Assembly: GCA_010094045.1 (NCBI GenBank)
Contig: ML986655.1
Coordinates: 116,730 to 180,729 of the forward strand
Direction of reading: 5' to 3'
DNA from: Lojkania enalia
Taxonomy: Eukaryota > Ascomycota > Dothideomycetes > Pleosporales
Length of the DNA stretch: 64,000 nt
In this document: positions 1-12,850 of the stretch, piece by piece
Layout of the letters: each line of letters begins with the position of its first letter
Numbering within the stretch: position 1 is the first letter of the stretch
The notes under the pieces: model-generated
What the model saw: only the letters and a program-made list of their open reading frames with translations
Told to the model about the DNA's origin: nothing
Databases searched by the model: none
Position numbers and translations under genes: made by a program

Positions 1-662
1 TCTGCTTTCAATTTAGGTTAACTTGAACGATAATATCGGACCGATTAAAACATCGAATAATTTCCGTAGTCATGGCCGTTCTTGACTTGTGCAATCGACA
101 ATTGCTCTTGAGGGCATGGATGGCCAGAGTTTAGATTGATACATGTCTGATCGGAAACATCTATCTACTTCGAACGGGTTCTTTGTGCAGGCTCGCATTA
201 TTGGAAAGCTAAAAATCTCAGAGCCCACAAGACGCGGACACAAAAAACAAATTGAAAGTGGAAATGATGCTCATTTCAAATTCATCCAATCCGATGTTGT
301 CATCCTAGCATCCCCGGTTCGGCCTATGCTAGGCTACCCGAGCCGATTCGGAAGAGCGGTCGGAAAAAGATACTCTCGCAAACTTGAATCAACGTAATAA
401 TTGGACGAAAAGGAAAATGAAATTGGAGCAGAAAAAACCATCAACATAGAGATGGCAAGCCTCCCCCCAGTGTCGGAGTGCACAAACTTCTATACCATGC
501 CCGATATGGTATAGCTCGATTAACCGGAAGCGGGCTGGAAATGAATCATCCATCGCCGTGTAGCCTCGCGCTGCAACCTTACAACTTCGCCTTAGAGGAA
601 TTTTAAAAAGTGGAAAGCAATTGCGACAAAAATTTGTACTCCTTTTGCGAAAAAGCAGAACC
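1..662. other. Gene-free 5' edge of the window
   Basis: I see no supported gene here. The short open frames on both strands lack family similarity, and several start only with non-ATG codons. The last 100-200 bases are presumably the promoter and 5' leader of the Nudix gene. Confidence 0.5.
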
Positions 663-1289
663 ATGGAGAACCAAAGGCCGAAAGTTGGTGTGGGGGTTGT
701 GATCCACGATGAGGCTGGAAACATTGTGATGGGTGAGCGAACTGGAAGTCATGGCGCGGGTAAGTTTTGGTCCCTCGCTTTGTCCACTCTCACCCAAGCC
801 ATCCGAGGCTTATCCGTGAGATATCTGTGGCATAGGCACCCTTCAGTGTCCCGGTGGCCATCTCGAGTATGGCGAGTCATTCGCCGAATGTGCAAGGCGC
901 GAAGTGCTTGAAGAGACTGGCCTTGAAGTCGGAGAAATTAAGTTTTTGACGGCAACCAATGATGTTATGGAGGAAAGTAAACATTACGTTACTATTTTTG
1001 TGACATGTGTCATTACAGGAGAGAAGAAAGAGCCTGAGGTATATATCACAACTATCCGCTTGGTGATGTTGCTAGCTTTGCAAGTAGTACTTGCTATACT
1101 GACATAGATTAGCCACTCGAGCCGCATAAGTGCGCACGCTGGGACTGGATACCATGGTCGCAGATGTGGGAGTGGGCAAAATTGCAAGCAATGGCAGAGC
1201 GCGAGGGTAAAGAGGTGACAAAGAGAATGTTTCGACCACTAGTAAACCTATATCTAGATTACCCAGAGCTTGAATTCTGTTTGAAATAA
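663..1289 (+). CDS. Nudix hydrolase (NUDT15/MutT-like)
   Basis: Three exons (663-759, 836-1038, 1113-1289) splice to a 158-residue protein. The Nudix family hydrolyses nucleoside diphosphates linked to another moiety, and NUDT15-like members act on oxidised or modified dNTPs. After removing the first intron the family core GSHGAG...CPGGHLE is restored. It is followed by a complete Nudix box G-x5-E-x7-REVLEETGL, whose glutamates bind the metal. The C-terminal EPHKC..WDWIPW segment is also typical of the NUDT15-like group. Introns of 76 and 74 nt have GT...AG ends, and each splice keeps frame. The ATG at 663 precedes the beta-strand GVGVVI. The gene looks intact. Substrate is not deducible from sequence. 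Confidence 0.88.
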
Positions 1290-4104
1290 AGAACGAATGC
1301 TCATGGGGGAGTATGAGAGAGACTGTAAACTGACCTTGCGTTTTGAATATGAAACATAGTAAATATCATGGCGTGCAAGATCAGTATCGAGGTTCTGCAA
1401 CCGCTTCCATCTCTTCTATTTTGGGCACTCCCTGGCCATAGTCTATTTTCATGTACCCTCCAGCTAGAGCACCAGCTAGTAATCTCTGGGGCGTTTTCTT
1501 GTCTTCATCATTCTAAAGTTAATATTATATCATCAAAGTAGTCGCCTACGTTCTACGAATAGAGTAGAATGGGTGACAATGAGGAAGAAATATGCGGAGC
1601 GTTGTTCGACAAAAAAAAATGATAAGATATTTTTAATGTTACCAGAAGATACGCGGTCGTTTTGTTGTATTATTGGTCTGCTGTGTCTGATACGTTTCTT
1701 CCCTAGTTATTGAGCACCGATGCTGAATTAGTTGTAGGACAAGACTATGCCGCACGGACGGCACCTCTTTGACCGAAGAAAGGTAAACGAGATGCAAGCG
1801 GAAATGATAGCTCTAGAAAATAAAACTGCACAGTGCAAACGCATCAATCGGACTGCTTGGTCGTAGCATGAATAGCGCCCGAGGCGGCTTGAGTAGGGAA
1901 ATTTGATAAGAAAATGTTCACCCCGTGAGGGGTAGCTTGATTTCAAAGAGGCTTGAGCGTTAAATTTGACTTAAAGCTTATAAGTGAACACAATTAGAGA
2001 TCGTCGGACATCCAGTGCTAACTGAGCAACGACTGTTTTGAAGCGAGGCAGTCCTGAATCGTGTAAAGGGCATACGAAGTTCATAAGGACTTGTGCAAAT
2101 TAAAATCTCAAGTCGAATCATCCAAAAAAATTTAGTGGCACATTGGCTTAGGATGCGAAGCCTTCTAGGTGTTCCAGGACTATTCATCCGCATTTATCGC
2201 AGTCTTTGAATGGCCTAGGTAAGAGGAAAAAGCGGTTGCTTACACAAAGTTTACATAGAAATGCCGTGATTCTTTATTCGCATGGTGCCGATCGCGTTAG
2301 TGTAGAGTAGAAGGCAATTAGATAGGAAAGTATATGACTGCGAGGGATGGGTGCGAGAGGTGATCCCATCACGCGGTGATCCGTGCACCCGGTTGTGATC
2401 TAAGTCTCGTCCGATCCATAGCAAAATGAACTGTAATTATCCCTCCCCAACACCCTCTCCTAAAATCATTTGGCCCCACAGTCACAGGCCTTTTGTTTCA
2501 CGCTTCCACTATCAAAAAGGGTGAGACTCTATCGTCTTCTTCGTCATGTCCGCTGATTGGACAGGACTCGTTTGCCTGCTGGAGCCGCTGAAAACAGACC
2601 AACCGAGGTGCCGCCTTATGGTGAAACATGCACACCACCAATGACGAATGTTCAGACGACTACTCTCCATTCCCCGCCAAAAGCGCGCCGATGTAGCCGG
2701 GGATGATTGCGGACACGAAACGCAGGTACGAGGCCGGCTAGGCGGGCAGCCAATGCAAAGAAGTTCAAAGACGCGCAGGTGCTTCGTGCGAACGTCCTCA
2801 TTGGAGCATGTTTTACTTTGCGACATCTGGCCGCAGTCCTTCGCCTGCCTTCTGTCCCCCAGCTCGTTTATCCTGCTTCAACTTGTCATCAGGTGAGGAT
2901 TCATGCTATTTTCTAAATCTTCTTTCAGACCCCGAGTCAAGCAGACAATGCGAAAGCAAGTCGTCTTGGGACATGTCTCCCATGTGGCTAAGCATAATCA
3001 TGGACCCCCGTTGTTCACCCTACTAGAGCAGCTGAAAAGGGCGCTGAGCAGGTGGACATCTCCCGAGCCACAGGCACTCACAATGTACTAAGCCTCAAAA
3101 AGCAAGCTTGCTCTGTCGCACAGCCAGATCTCGCCAGACGGCAAGACTCAGGGACATTTCCAAGCTGCTCGACGCTGTGACGAGCACCCGGGTTTGAGCG
3201 AATAATAGCCTTGGATAGTTGTCTGTACTGGCTAGGAACACCAGTCGTGTCCGTTAGGTAGGCCTCCGTCATTTTTCTTCGCTACCCAGCTGGCCTACCA
3301 GAGCGCTCAGCTAGGGTTGCTCATCTTATCCAGGATCATCGCTCGTCCCGCTATCAGCTTTAGTGGCGCTGCGCCGAAAGCAGCGTGGGGACGTCCGCAC
3401 AGCCAGGATTTGAGCCTCGCAGGGTCGTCTCCTCGCTCTTGGTACCTCCAGCTGAGGCCTGCCTGGACCTGACTGGACCGGTCGGCCCTTTGCAACCTTC
3501 CTAACCAGCTTGGTAGCGGTCTCGCCGCGAGGTCGCACAAGCATGAATGGCCTTCTCCAGACTCCGGGCCACATCAACCTAAATGAAGCACGTCTCCGTT
3601 GACCGAACGTGGGAACTAACATAATGATGACAGCTCAGGACGATGTGTGAGGCCGAAAGGAGAAACGTTGCTGTGACTAATCTACGGTGAATTACTACCT
3701 GCATAGGCGCGCGGTGGTTATGCAGCGTGTTTTCATGTTGATTGACTGCGTACGGCCGGATAAAGGCAGCATGGTTTCTATCTTGAGCATAGTAATAGTA
3801 GGTGTGAAGGTAATATTAGTCACGGCGATGCGCGAATCAGCTAACATCGGCGTAGTTTCGTTTCACATTCGCGCTCCACGGCCAAGCTTTTTGCAAGGAA
3901 ACCGACTGCCGCCAGGAACGGACAGATCCCGCATGCAGCTAACATACTAGTGCCCGTGGCCTTCGCCCTGGCCAGGGTCTGATCTACGCTGTTTGTGAAG
4001 GTAACATGGTCAACGCGCCGCTGGAGTCCACCTGAGCAGGGGACGGCGGTCTCTACGCTTTCAATGGCGCGAGCCGTCACTCCCGCCGTGCCTTGTACAA
4101 TATC
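1290..4104. other. Long intergenic stretch, no supported gene
   Basis: About 2.8 kb with only short ORFs on both strands. None shows a recognisable domain or a convincing spliced model. The part from 2.6 to 4.1 kb is GC-richer and may hold a decayed gene, but I could not recover a family. Confidence 0.4.
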
Positions 4105-4110
4105 TATAAA
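4105..4110 (+). promoter_or_regulatory. TATA box of the lysozyme-like/LysM gene
   Basis: TATAAA occurs 211 bp upstream of the ATG at 4321. A pyrimidine-rich leader follows (CTCTCC, CACCCC, TTCAATC tracts), which is common in highly expressed fungal secreted-protein genes. The assignment is inferred from position and motif only. Confidence 0.45.
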
Positions 4111-4320
4111 GGCTCCCCGGCCCGGCGGCCTCCTCACTCTCCACCCCACCCACCACTGCTCTTCAATCATTTGCAGGTAGGCTTGCCTACAGTCATTCAT
4201 TTTTCTGCTTCTCGCATTCCAGGTGCTGGACATACACTCCTTCATACCTTCACACTCTCCCCGTCGTTCCTTTATAGCCTACCACCCAAACATCTTTCCA
4301 TCGAACCTCATTCTATCAAA

Positions 4321-5425
4321 ATGATTACCACTTCATTTCTTGCCGCTGCTAGCAGCCTTTTTGCCCTTTCCTACGGCGCTCCCGTGCCCCGCACCAACGC
4401 TGCCACCCCTCGGTCCCCGGTGGAGCGAGATGTTTCCTATACAATCTTTGGCGGCGATGGCACAACTGCGCAAGGTTGGCCACAGAAGAGTCAGTGGGTA
4501 GACTTCGATACGCAGTAAGTCTTCGAGGAGCATTGGAACGCCGTTGATATTTAGAGCTAACTAATTCAGGTTCAATGCCGTGAAAGACGTCATTAACACT
4601 GCCTGTGGAAATCATGGATGGGGCGCAAACAACGACCCCACTGAGACTGAGTCGATCTACAGTGGCATTGTCGCCGCCTCCGAATCTACTGGAGTAGACA
4701 AAGAGTTCATTCTAGCGATCATGATGCAAGAATCAAAAGGCTGTGTCCGCGCCCCAACCACCAACTACGGTGTCCGCAATCCTGGTCTCATGCAGTCTCA
4801 TAATGGAGCTGCTACCTGCAACGAGGGCGGCAATGTCCAGACGCCCTGCCCTCAACAGACTATTCACGATATGATCCTGCAAGGTGCCGGAACAATAACT
4901 GGATTTGGTCTGCAGAATACCATTGAGCTGTCCGGGGCTTCGGATGTGAGCAAGTACTACAAAGCAGCCCGCATCTACAACTCCGGCAGCGTCGACGCAT
5001 CCGGCAACTTAGGCGCAGGCATTGCGACGCACTGCTACGCTAGTGATATCGCTAACCGCCTCCTGGGTTGGACTAGCATGTCAGAGAGCACTTGCAACGA
5101 GGGAGCCATTGGCAGCATCGGCGGTTCAGCTAGTAACGGTAACGGCAACGCCGGGACTCCTGTCGAGGAAGAACCCGAGGAAGAAATACCCAAGACTGAG
5201 GAACCGACCACTCCTAACAATGGCGAGACCAATCCCACCGCACCCAAAGCTCCCGGAGCCGCCAGTGGCTGCCAGAAGTGGTACACTGTTCAGTCTGGCG
5301 ACACCTGCGAAAACGTGGCAAAGGCATCCGGAATCGATTTCAACAAGCTCAAGAGCTTGAATGGAGGTTTGGATAGCAACTGCTCCAATCTCTGGCTCGG
5401 ATACGCATACTGCATCAGCGCCTAA
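4321..5425 (+). CDS. Secreted lysozyme-like protein with C-terminal LysM domain
   Basis: Two exons (4321-4514, 4570-5425) give 349 residues; the 55-nt intron has a CTAAC branch site. Residues 1-20 form a signal peptide (hydrophobic core SFLAAASSLFALSYGA). Residues about 61-235 resemble a lysozyme-like/SLT fold: a helix ends in MMQESKGC with a candidate catalytic Glu near 119, followed by NPGLMQSHNGAATC and paired cysteines. A Pro/Glu/Thr linker (about 255-297) leads to a LysM module at about 299-349, beginning WYTVQSGDTC, which binds chitin or peptidoglycan-type N-acetylglucosamine polymers. The likely role is an extracellular enzyme or binding protein acting on bacterial or fungal wall glycans. 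Catalysis is inferred, not proven. Confidence 0.8.
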
Positions 5426-7176
5426 ATACTTCGATAGTGGAGGTTCAGCACGCTTGTAACAGTATTTTACGGATATGATGGACTGGGTATTTCTCTTCTC
5501 GCATTCGCTTCTATGATACCATACAATTTTTGCATGACCTTTTTTTTTTTTGGCCCATCCTGTGCATTGCATAGAGGAGCAAGATGGCTGGGTAGCATTG
5601 AGTTTCCAAGTCAGTTTCGGTAACAAAAAATAAATGTTAACGATGAAGAGTCTTTCAACCATCGCATACCCCACAGTCTTCAGTGATGGAAATAGATCCG
5701 TGCTAACCTAGCTTATCGGTCAACCCGTATCGTAACCCTAACGCCTCAGGGGGGCCTGTTTCTGAATCCTTCAGCTCCGTGCTTCCCGATCAGCCGCGGG
5801 CCTCGCCACTTGAACAGGCCCGCAACCAACGCCATGATGAAGAGTGGACTTTCGGTGTTAAGGCTTAACACGGTGTTCCAAATGCTATAGCAGCGGCACA
5901 GCGGCTAGCATATGACTCTGAACTAAAGAACGCAAAGTTAACTCGTGCGAGTAAGTAGCACCTCTCCCGCCCGCCTGAAACATCCAGCCTCCCTAAGGCC
6001 GGTAAGTCGATACCTCCTTCCCAAACCGCCCGCTTCGCCGAACGCAAACAGCACTCCTAAATTTTTAAAGAAAAAACTTTGTCATAATGTACTCACTTCT
6101 TCCTCCGTCGCAATATAAACATAATGCCCCCTTACAAGGTTCAAGGAGGGAGACCGAGACTGGAGCATACTGCACGTAACATCCAAGCGTCGTTAGCTTC
6201 GCTTGCCCCTTGACGATCCATCCATTCACAAGGCCTTCGCAGAAGGGGAAAAGACAAAGTTCCCCGCGCCGACATCCGAAATAGGATGCAGATGCAGGGA
6301 GGAGGCATGCGGCGTATCGATAGGGGAAAGGGGAGCTCGGGCGTTAGCCAGGGGCTGGAAATTCGGAACTATGGAGGGAGGGAGGCGCGTAAGACTGGCT
6401 GTGGCGCCGAGGAGAGAGGGTGAGATGAATCGGAGAGGCCGTGGCGTATGCGGTGGCTGTGCTAAGCCACACCTTGCCGAGGTTCGTGATTGCGGCGGAC
6501 ACCGTAATTCATGCACTCTCTCACCTTCAAGCGTTCAGCAGCTAATGTTTACGAGGACGGGGACGAGGACGAAGACACCTCTCCGCTATTCAGCTGCCGA
6601 GAATGGGGCGAGTCAAATTTAGGTAGTCGATCAAATGCTGGTCCTTACGAGGCGAATGCCTGCCCGACGGGGCTGAGAATACTATGGTTAGAATGTGCGC
6701 CGGACTTCGTCGAGACATACGTCACGAGCGCAAATGGCATTGTCCGCCTTGAAGCTAGCCTTGAGTGCAGGTGAGGGGTTGATGTTTCTCAGCCACCTAA
6801 AAGTCTTGACAACGCGAGAGCTTCCCGTGTGGGGCATTTCCGCGCAGGAATCCAGGAGGAATGGCGGAGGAACAAGTTCTACTAGGTTGGGGAGAGGAAG
6901 AATTGGGTTAGAAAGGATGTAGTTATGCTGTCTCGCGGAAATGTCTGTCCAGGGGCTCCCCCTTCGTGTTTAGTGCAGTCCACCACTTATCTTGAGAGGA
7001 CCAGGCTTGGGCGGCAGGCAGACAACGAGCACCATCTACACGCAGCAACTACTATAAATAAGGTCACAGAAGAACTCAGTGTACTATTAAATAGCAAGAA
7101 TCTTATAGGTCTATCTACTAGCTAAATTTTATTGTGGCGTTGTGGAGCTATCTGCTAAAAAGCCGTCATGATTTTT
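5426..7176. other. Intergenic region without supported genes
   Basis: This follows the lysozyme/LysM gene. It includes a T-rich 3' region near 5540 and a GC-rich stretch at 6200-6520 with overlapping ORFs on both strands. A short Asp/Glu-rich reading frame near 6540-6590 arises from GACGAGGAC repeats. No family is recognisable. The base composition turns AT-rich from about 7040 onward. Confidence 0.4.
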
Positions 7177-7247
7177 GTGTGGTGGCCAGCTCGCTGATAA
7201 TTAAAACACGTTAACGTGTTTTGTCACTCATTTGGCCACCACACCAA
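7177..7247. repeat. Imperfect palindrome made of two inverted repeat arms
   Basis: Arms GTGTGGTGGCCA (7177-7188) and TGGCCACCACAC (7233-7244) face each other around a perfect 20-bp central palindrome at 7203-7222 (centre CACGTTAACGTG). The right arm read on the minus strand continues AATGAGTGAC...CACGTTA. A related copy lies in the other orientation at 16588-16616. This looks like two transposon termini joined head to head, or a minimal deletion derivative of an inverted-repeat element. Confidence 0.6.
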
Positions 7248-8099
7248 GATCAATGCGCAGTTTTGCATGATTATACTACAACAACAGAATCAAATAGGCT
7301 AAAATTCTACAGAGAGCTTCCTTAGATGCTAGTAAACTAATTTCTTTTATAGCCCCGAATGTAAGCAGGAGGGGGTGGAGATCGTATAGGGTGGTATAGA
7401 TAGACGTATTGATGGTGCGCTGTGGTGTTCCCTTGACCTCTCGGTCAAGGTACGGCAGGGGAATATATAGTACATGAAACTGCTTAGTCAAGGGCTGCAC
7501 AGCTAATCAGGCACGTAACCTGAGCTTACACTGAATATGGCACTTTAAGCACGTTGGTGGTGCGCGTTGGCGCGCAGGATTACTAAATCGCTCCTCTAGC
7601 TCCCACTCCCTATTTTCGACTACTATAGCTAGGCGCTAGCCCTCTACACCTGTAGAGCTCCTCCTTAAGCAATATATGTACGTCGGTTCTAATTCTTCTA
7701 CTTACAAGATTGATGTTCTGCCCAAAGCCGACTATTTTTATCTACTAGTAGGGCAGCTGATTATATAGCTCGCTAGTATCCTTTAATAAGCTAATTAACA
7801 ACGGCACTAGGACTTTATAACTGCTACTACAAGAGATCTTTAAGTAAACGAGCTTACTTCTCTAGCTAAGTAGCTGTATAAAGTGTTTCTAATATCCAAG
7901 CCTATCTAGGAGGTATTAGTAGAAGAGAGGCGTAGTTGTTATAACTGTAAGTAACTCTAGTATATACTATATATTTGCTAATACTAGGCCTATAGCTAAG
8001 AATCTACTTCTAACTATCTTCTATATAAAGTCTAATATACGAGCTCTAGCGTAGAGTAATAAGAAGTCTTTCTTATCTATATATAAAATGCTGTATTTA
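7248..8099. other. AT-rich repeat flank, no gene
   Basis: This is the outer margin of the AT-rich block, dominated by TAG/CTA trinucleotides and stop codons in every frame. It carries the sequence into which the Gypsy element at 8105 inserted, probably itself an old repeat. Nothing more specific can be supported. Confidence 0.45.
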
Positions 8100-8104
8100 G
8101 CTAG
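8100..8104. repeat. Target-site duplication GCTAG (left copy)
   Basis: GCTAG stands immediately left of the left LTR and again immediately right of the right LTR at 15125-15129. A 5-bp duplication is the expected integration footprint of Gypsy-type elements. Confidence 0.8.
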
Positions 8105-8317
8105 TATAATAGGCTAGTATAATAGATTACAGCGTAGTAATAATAGATAGAGTAGTAGGGCTAAAATGTTCGTATATTTAGTTCTCTTAGAAGAGAGATA
8201 GCTGATAAAAGAGAAATAAATTGCTACTATCCCTGCAGGGTGCGATTCAGCTATTTTAACTCTAGGTTAGGTAACTCTATATTATTAACCCGTAACTTAA
8301 AGCTATAAGATATTATA
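8105..8317 (-). repeat. Left LTR (3' LTR in element sense)
   Basis: This 213-bp repeat matches 14912-15124 in length and along its whole extent, with scattered transition differences such as CAGCG against CAGTA. On the plus strand it begins TATAATAGGCTAG and ends AAGATATTATA. Confidence 0.88.
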
Positions 8318-11300
8318 TTATCTCTCTTCTTAGAAGGCTATCGTCGCGACAGCTTATAGAGGATAAATATCGCTAGAATAGACTAGTAGAGCCACCCTAA
8401 GATAGGTGCTATTATATAATCTAGAGTTCCTTTTAGGTTAAGTAGTATATTATTACTACTACTTTTACCTTTACCTAGTAAGGTCGACCCTTAGGGAATC
8501 TTTATTACTCGCTGCCTAGAGCGGTGTAAGTAAACGGTGCTAGTAGAGTAAACGCCAATTATAAAAATGCTACTCCCCCTACCTATTCTACTTCTTCAAT
8601 TCTTATACTTCCTTAACCGCTTTAATAAGTATAATTCCCTTAGTCTTTACCTATATATTTAGTATAGTTATTATAGCTCTATATAGAATATAATAGAGTA
8701 CTTTATAGCTAATAAGGGCTAGTAGATACGTATACTCGCTACCCGCGCCGCCCGCCGCTCATTTTTCTATTCTTACTATGCTTCTCTATATATACCCCTC
8801 TCGCGCCCTCCTTAGCGCCTTTCTAGTCTATAAATAGCTAATTTACGCTTAATAGGTCTATAGTATATAATATAGTACTTGCTCTAGTCTAGAAGTACTG
8901 TATTAAGGAGGCTAAGAGTAAGAAGCCCTGTACTATCTACTATCTCTACTATCTAAGGCGTCTAGCTTATAATAAGCTATATAAAGTAGATAGTAACTAT
9001 AAATTTACTTCTTTAGACCTGCTTATAGTAGAATATCTCTATAAAGGTATTTAATATAATATCTATCTCTACTACCTTAAGAAAAATAATAAGAATTGTT
9101 TTAAAGTATATTTTAGGCTAATATAACGTACTCTAACCTTCTTACAGCTAATATATCTATAGCTAGACCTATCTATACTAGAGTATATTATAAAGGTTAA
9201 TTAAGCTATTAAAGCTCTTATTACCGCCTATATTAGTAGTAATAAGACCTAACTAGCTTAAAGGGTCTAAAATACTGCTTAAATAGTAGTTAAGTAGACT
9301 TAGATATACGTTCTAGCCCTTTTTTATATATTCTAATACTAATAGTAATATCTAGACTTAGTAAGAAAGATTTTAACTTCCTATTCGCCTATAATAGTAA
9401 GAATAGGAAAACTTTATCTAGAATTAAACTTACTAGCTAGGACTATACTAAGATTAGTATAGCGCGTAAGTGTAAGACTAAAGAAGATCTTTTTAATATA
9501 GATAATAATAAATATATTAAAGTAAAGGAAATAAAGTTCTCTATAAGTTAATCTAGACTATATTATACTATATTATTCTATACTAACGCTTTTAGCCTAT
9601 TCGCCCTATTAAAAAGGCTTAACTAAATTATAGTAGAAGAAAAGGTTGTAGTAAGGTATAAATATTAGTTGATAGTAGTTTTTTTAGATATTAATAGGTT
9701 CTCCGGTATTTTTATAGATATAATACCCCGGTTAAGTATCTTATAGCCTAGATTAGCACTATATTTAGAATAATATAATATTTCCGCTTCTTATATACTA
9801 TTCTAGTCTATAATATACTATAATATAGTTCTTCTAGTATTAATAGTAGGAATTACTACTTCTTATAATTACTAAAGAACCTATATTAATATATAAGGCT
9901 AACTTTATAGGTACTTATTCTTAAACCTTATTTATATAACTTTAGTCTAGTAATAGTACTATTAAACACCTATAAAAAACCTTAATTTAAGGAAAATTAG
10001 ATAAAAGTAGCTATATTAACTAGAAAGTTTATATAAAGGTAATACTTTAGAATAACTTAACTATCCTTCTTCTTTTTTAAAGAGCGTCTATAGTCTTTAA
10101 TAGGTTTACTTAATCTCTTTAGTTTAATACTCTTCTTTTTCCAGAATACTTGTAGAGTATTAGTACTAATATTTGCTCCTAACTTCTAACTATTCTTAAA
10201 GTCTAAGTAGTTCTTCTATTTAACTAAATATTTTTATACTTTAATAGAATTTTACTTTTACTTAATAATATAATTAATTTTATATATATTATCCCTAAAT
10301 TAGCGTAAAATATCTTATATTAGGCTATCTAGACTCTAAATAAGCTCTTTTAGGTTATATAGCTCTAGTAAAGATATATAAAATACTAGATAGATATTAT
10401 TTAACTTTAGAAGGTTAATCTAGTAGGTTATAGGCGTTATAACTTTTATTACTATACTAGGTCTAAAATACTTCTAATCTAATTTCTTTTTAAGACAGGT
10501 TAACTTAATATATTAATTTAATACTAGTACCTTATCTCCTACTACTAAAGATAAGTATATTCTCTTCTTATCTATATATTTCTTTTAATAAGCTACTACA
10601 GTACTAATCTTCGCTTTATATTTACTTTATAATACTAGTACTTTAGCTGCTACACCTCTTACTAAAGGAGCTTCTCCCTCTCCTAAAGGCTCGCCTGGTT
10701 AATTAAGTCCTTAGGGATCTATACTATAGTAAGTACGAAAAGATAAGATAGTAGTAGTTATATAAATACTATTATTATACGCAAACTCTACTATAGATAG
10801 TTAAACTATCTAATTATCTTATTCTAAGTAGTAGAAATAACGTAAATACTATTTAAGCGTCTAGTTTTATCTTTCTATTAGCCTGTTAGTCTCTAGATAA
10901 TAGGTTAAACTAAGACCTTACTAAGATATTAAATAATAGTAAAAGATCTTCTAAGATTTTAACTTTATTAAAATACTATAGTTAGATATTACTAACTCTA
11001 AGATATTATATAGTCGGATAATATCGCGTATCTAGACCTATATTAGATCTTCTATAGTTTAGGTAGAGATAGTAGAGATATAATAAGCTATTTTAGTTAA
11101 CTGGTTAATAATAACTATAATTAAGTCGTATACTTAATTAAGGAATAGACTTAGAGGGAGTTCTATAATAAAATTAAACGTAATTTACTTCTATAGTCTA
11201 CTTAGTATAGGTAATAGTTATAATAGACTATAAAGTTTATACCTAGGAGCTTTTACTCTTCTACACCTTAAATAATCTCGATAGTAGGTCTTAATATTAT

Positions 11301-12540
11301 TCCTTATACCTTTCTACTAAAATTAACGCGATACTCTCTTATATATTTTTATCTATCCTCTATAACCTGCTATAGGGTAGTTATATACCTAATTAAGGGC
11401 GTTTTACCTCTCTTAGAGTGTTGTCAGCTCTATCTTCCCTTTATTACCTTTTTTAGCCTACTCCGGGCCGTTATAGTATTCTTAGTCTAAGAAAGGGGTT
11501 TCTTCTACTTTCTAGATAGAAGAAAAATCTTTCTAAGTAGTTTGTGCGCAGATTACTACTACTAAGATTCTAAAGATCTTAGTACTATTATTCTAGTCTA
11601 AATTAGTTCTTTCTACCCTTTTTAGGCTAATTTTAGCGTATATAGGTTTAATATATTTTATATTAGACTTCTTCGAAGGTACCTATACTTCCTTTATATA
11701 GTCTAGTTAATATAATAGTCTATTAGCTAGGTTAAGTTTACTAGATTAGTATATAAGGTTATAATTATACTTAGTAAGCTTAAAATATAATTATATATAT
11801 TAATAGACTAAAATTTTTATTTCTATAAACTAATAGAGGTTATTATAGTCTATATAAAAGTCGAACGTAACTCTTTATAGATACTAATACTAGTACTCTA
11901 AGCTTTCTACTATTACGAGTAGTTTCTAATTATATATATTATAGTTATACTCTATTATACTAAGCTTTCTTAAAAAGAAATTAATAGGTTACTATATTAT
12001 CTTACCTACTTACTCTTCGATAAGCTAGCTAAGAATTCCTAAAATAGCGCCCCTAGAAGTATTAACCTTAACCCTTATAGGCCGAGTTAGCTTATAATAA
12101 GCTAGAATAGAAACGCTTAAAAAAGCTTCCTTTAACTATTAGAAGGCCTCTAGTCCTTTCTAACTAATATCTAGCTCTTAACTTTCTTCTCTTCTCTAGG
12201 TATAGCCTCTTTTAGCAGCCTTTAGCCCCTTTTAGGTTAATCTTATTAAAGGTAAGACAATCCTTAAGAATTTTATAATAAACCTATAATAGTAGTTTAT
12301 AAATCTAATAAAGATCTATATATCTTATATAGTCTATAAAACTAGTTAATCCTAGATAGTTTTCAACTAAGAGTAGTTAAATTTTATCCCCTTAGGGCAA
12401 ATAATAAACCCTAGATAATCTATTTCTCTAATATAGAAGTTATACTTACTAAGTTATATAAAGAGCTTAGCCTCGTATAGTTTCTAAAGTACTTCCTTAA
12501 TATACTTAATATATTCCTCTTCTATATTAGAGAAGATTAA

Positions 12541-12850
12541 AATATCGTCTAAGTATATAATATATATTATATTAATAAGGCCAGCAAGCGTCTAGTTAAT
12601 ATACGCTTAAAATTAGGGAAACGCGGTTTTCTACTTATCTTCTTCTTTTATCCTAATTCTATAGTAAGCTTCTCTAATATTAAGCTTGGTATAGTACTTA
12701 GCTTATACTAGACGCTCTAGCAACTCTAAAATTAGGGGAAGAGGGTGCTAATTACGTATAGTAATCTTATTTAGGCCTCTATAATCTACGTAAAGCCTTA
12801 AACTACTATTCTTCTTCTTTATAAAGAGGATTAGTATGCTAGTAGGCGAT
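12541..12850 (-). pseudogene. Reverse transcriptase remnant of the Gypsy element
   Basis: Read on the minus strand, the order is an FIKKKN-type segment, [25 protein letters not shown], a YTKLNIREAYYRIRI-type segment, then IYLDDILIFS at 12541-12558. These are the conserved blocks of Gypsy/Ty3 reverse transcriptase, including the metal-binding YLDD. Stop codons interrupt the frame, for example inside the HPLP region. The remnant fixes the orientation and superfamily of the whole element. Confidence 0.85.

Noticed and set aside
389..797. Minus-strand ORFs of 111 and 64 codons
   Set aside because: They run antisense to the Nudix gene start and its leader and show no family.
5733..5742. TAACCCTAAC-like sequence resembling a telomere repeat
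   Set aside because: A single partial unit only, with coding and intergenic sequence on both sides. Chance match.
6203..6622. Overlapping ORFs of 139 codons (plus) and 96 codons (minus) in a GC-rich stretch
   Set aside because: No domain, no signal peptide and no splice model. Open frames on both strands together indicate lack of stops in GC-rich sequence.
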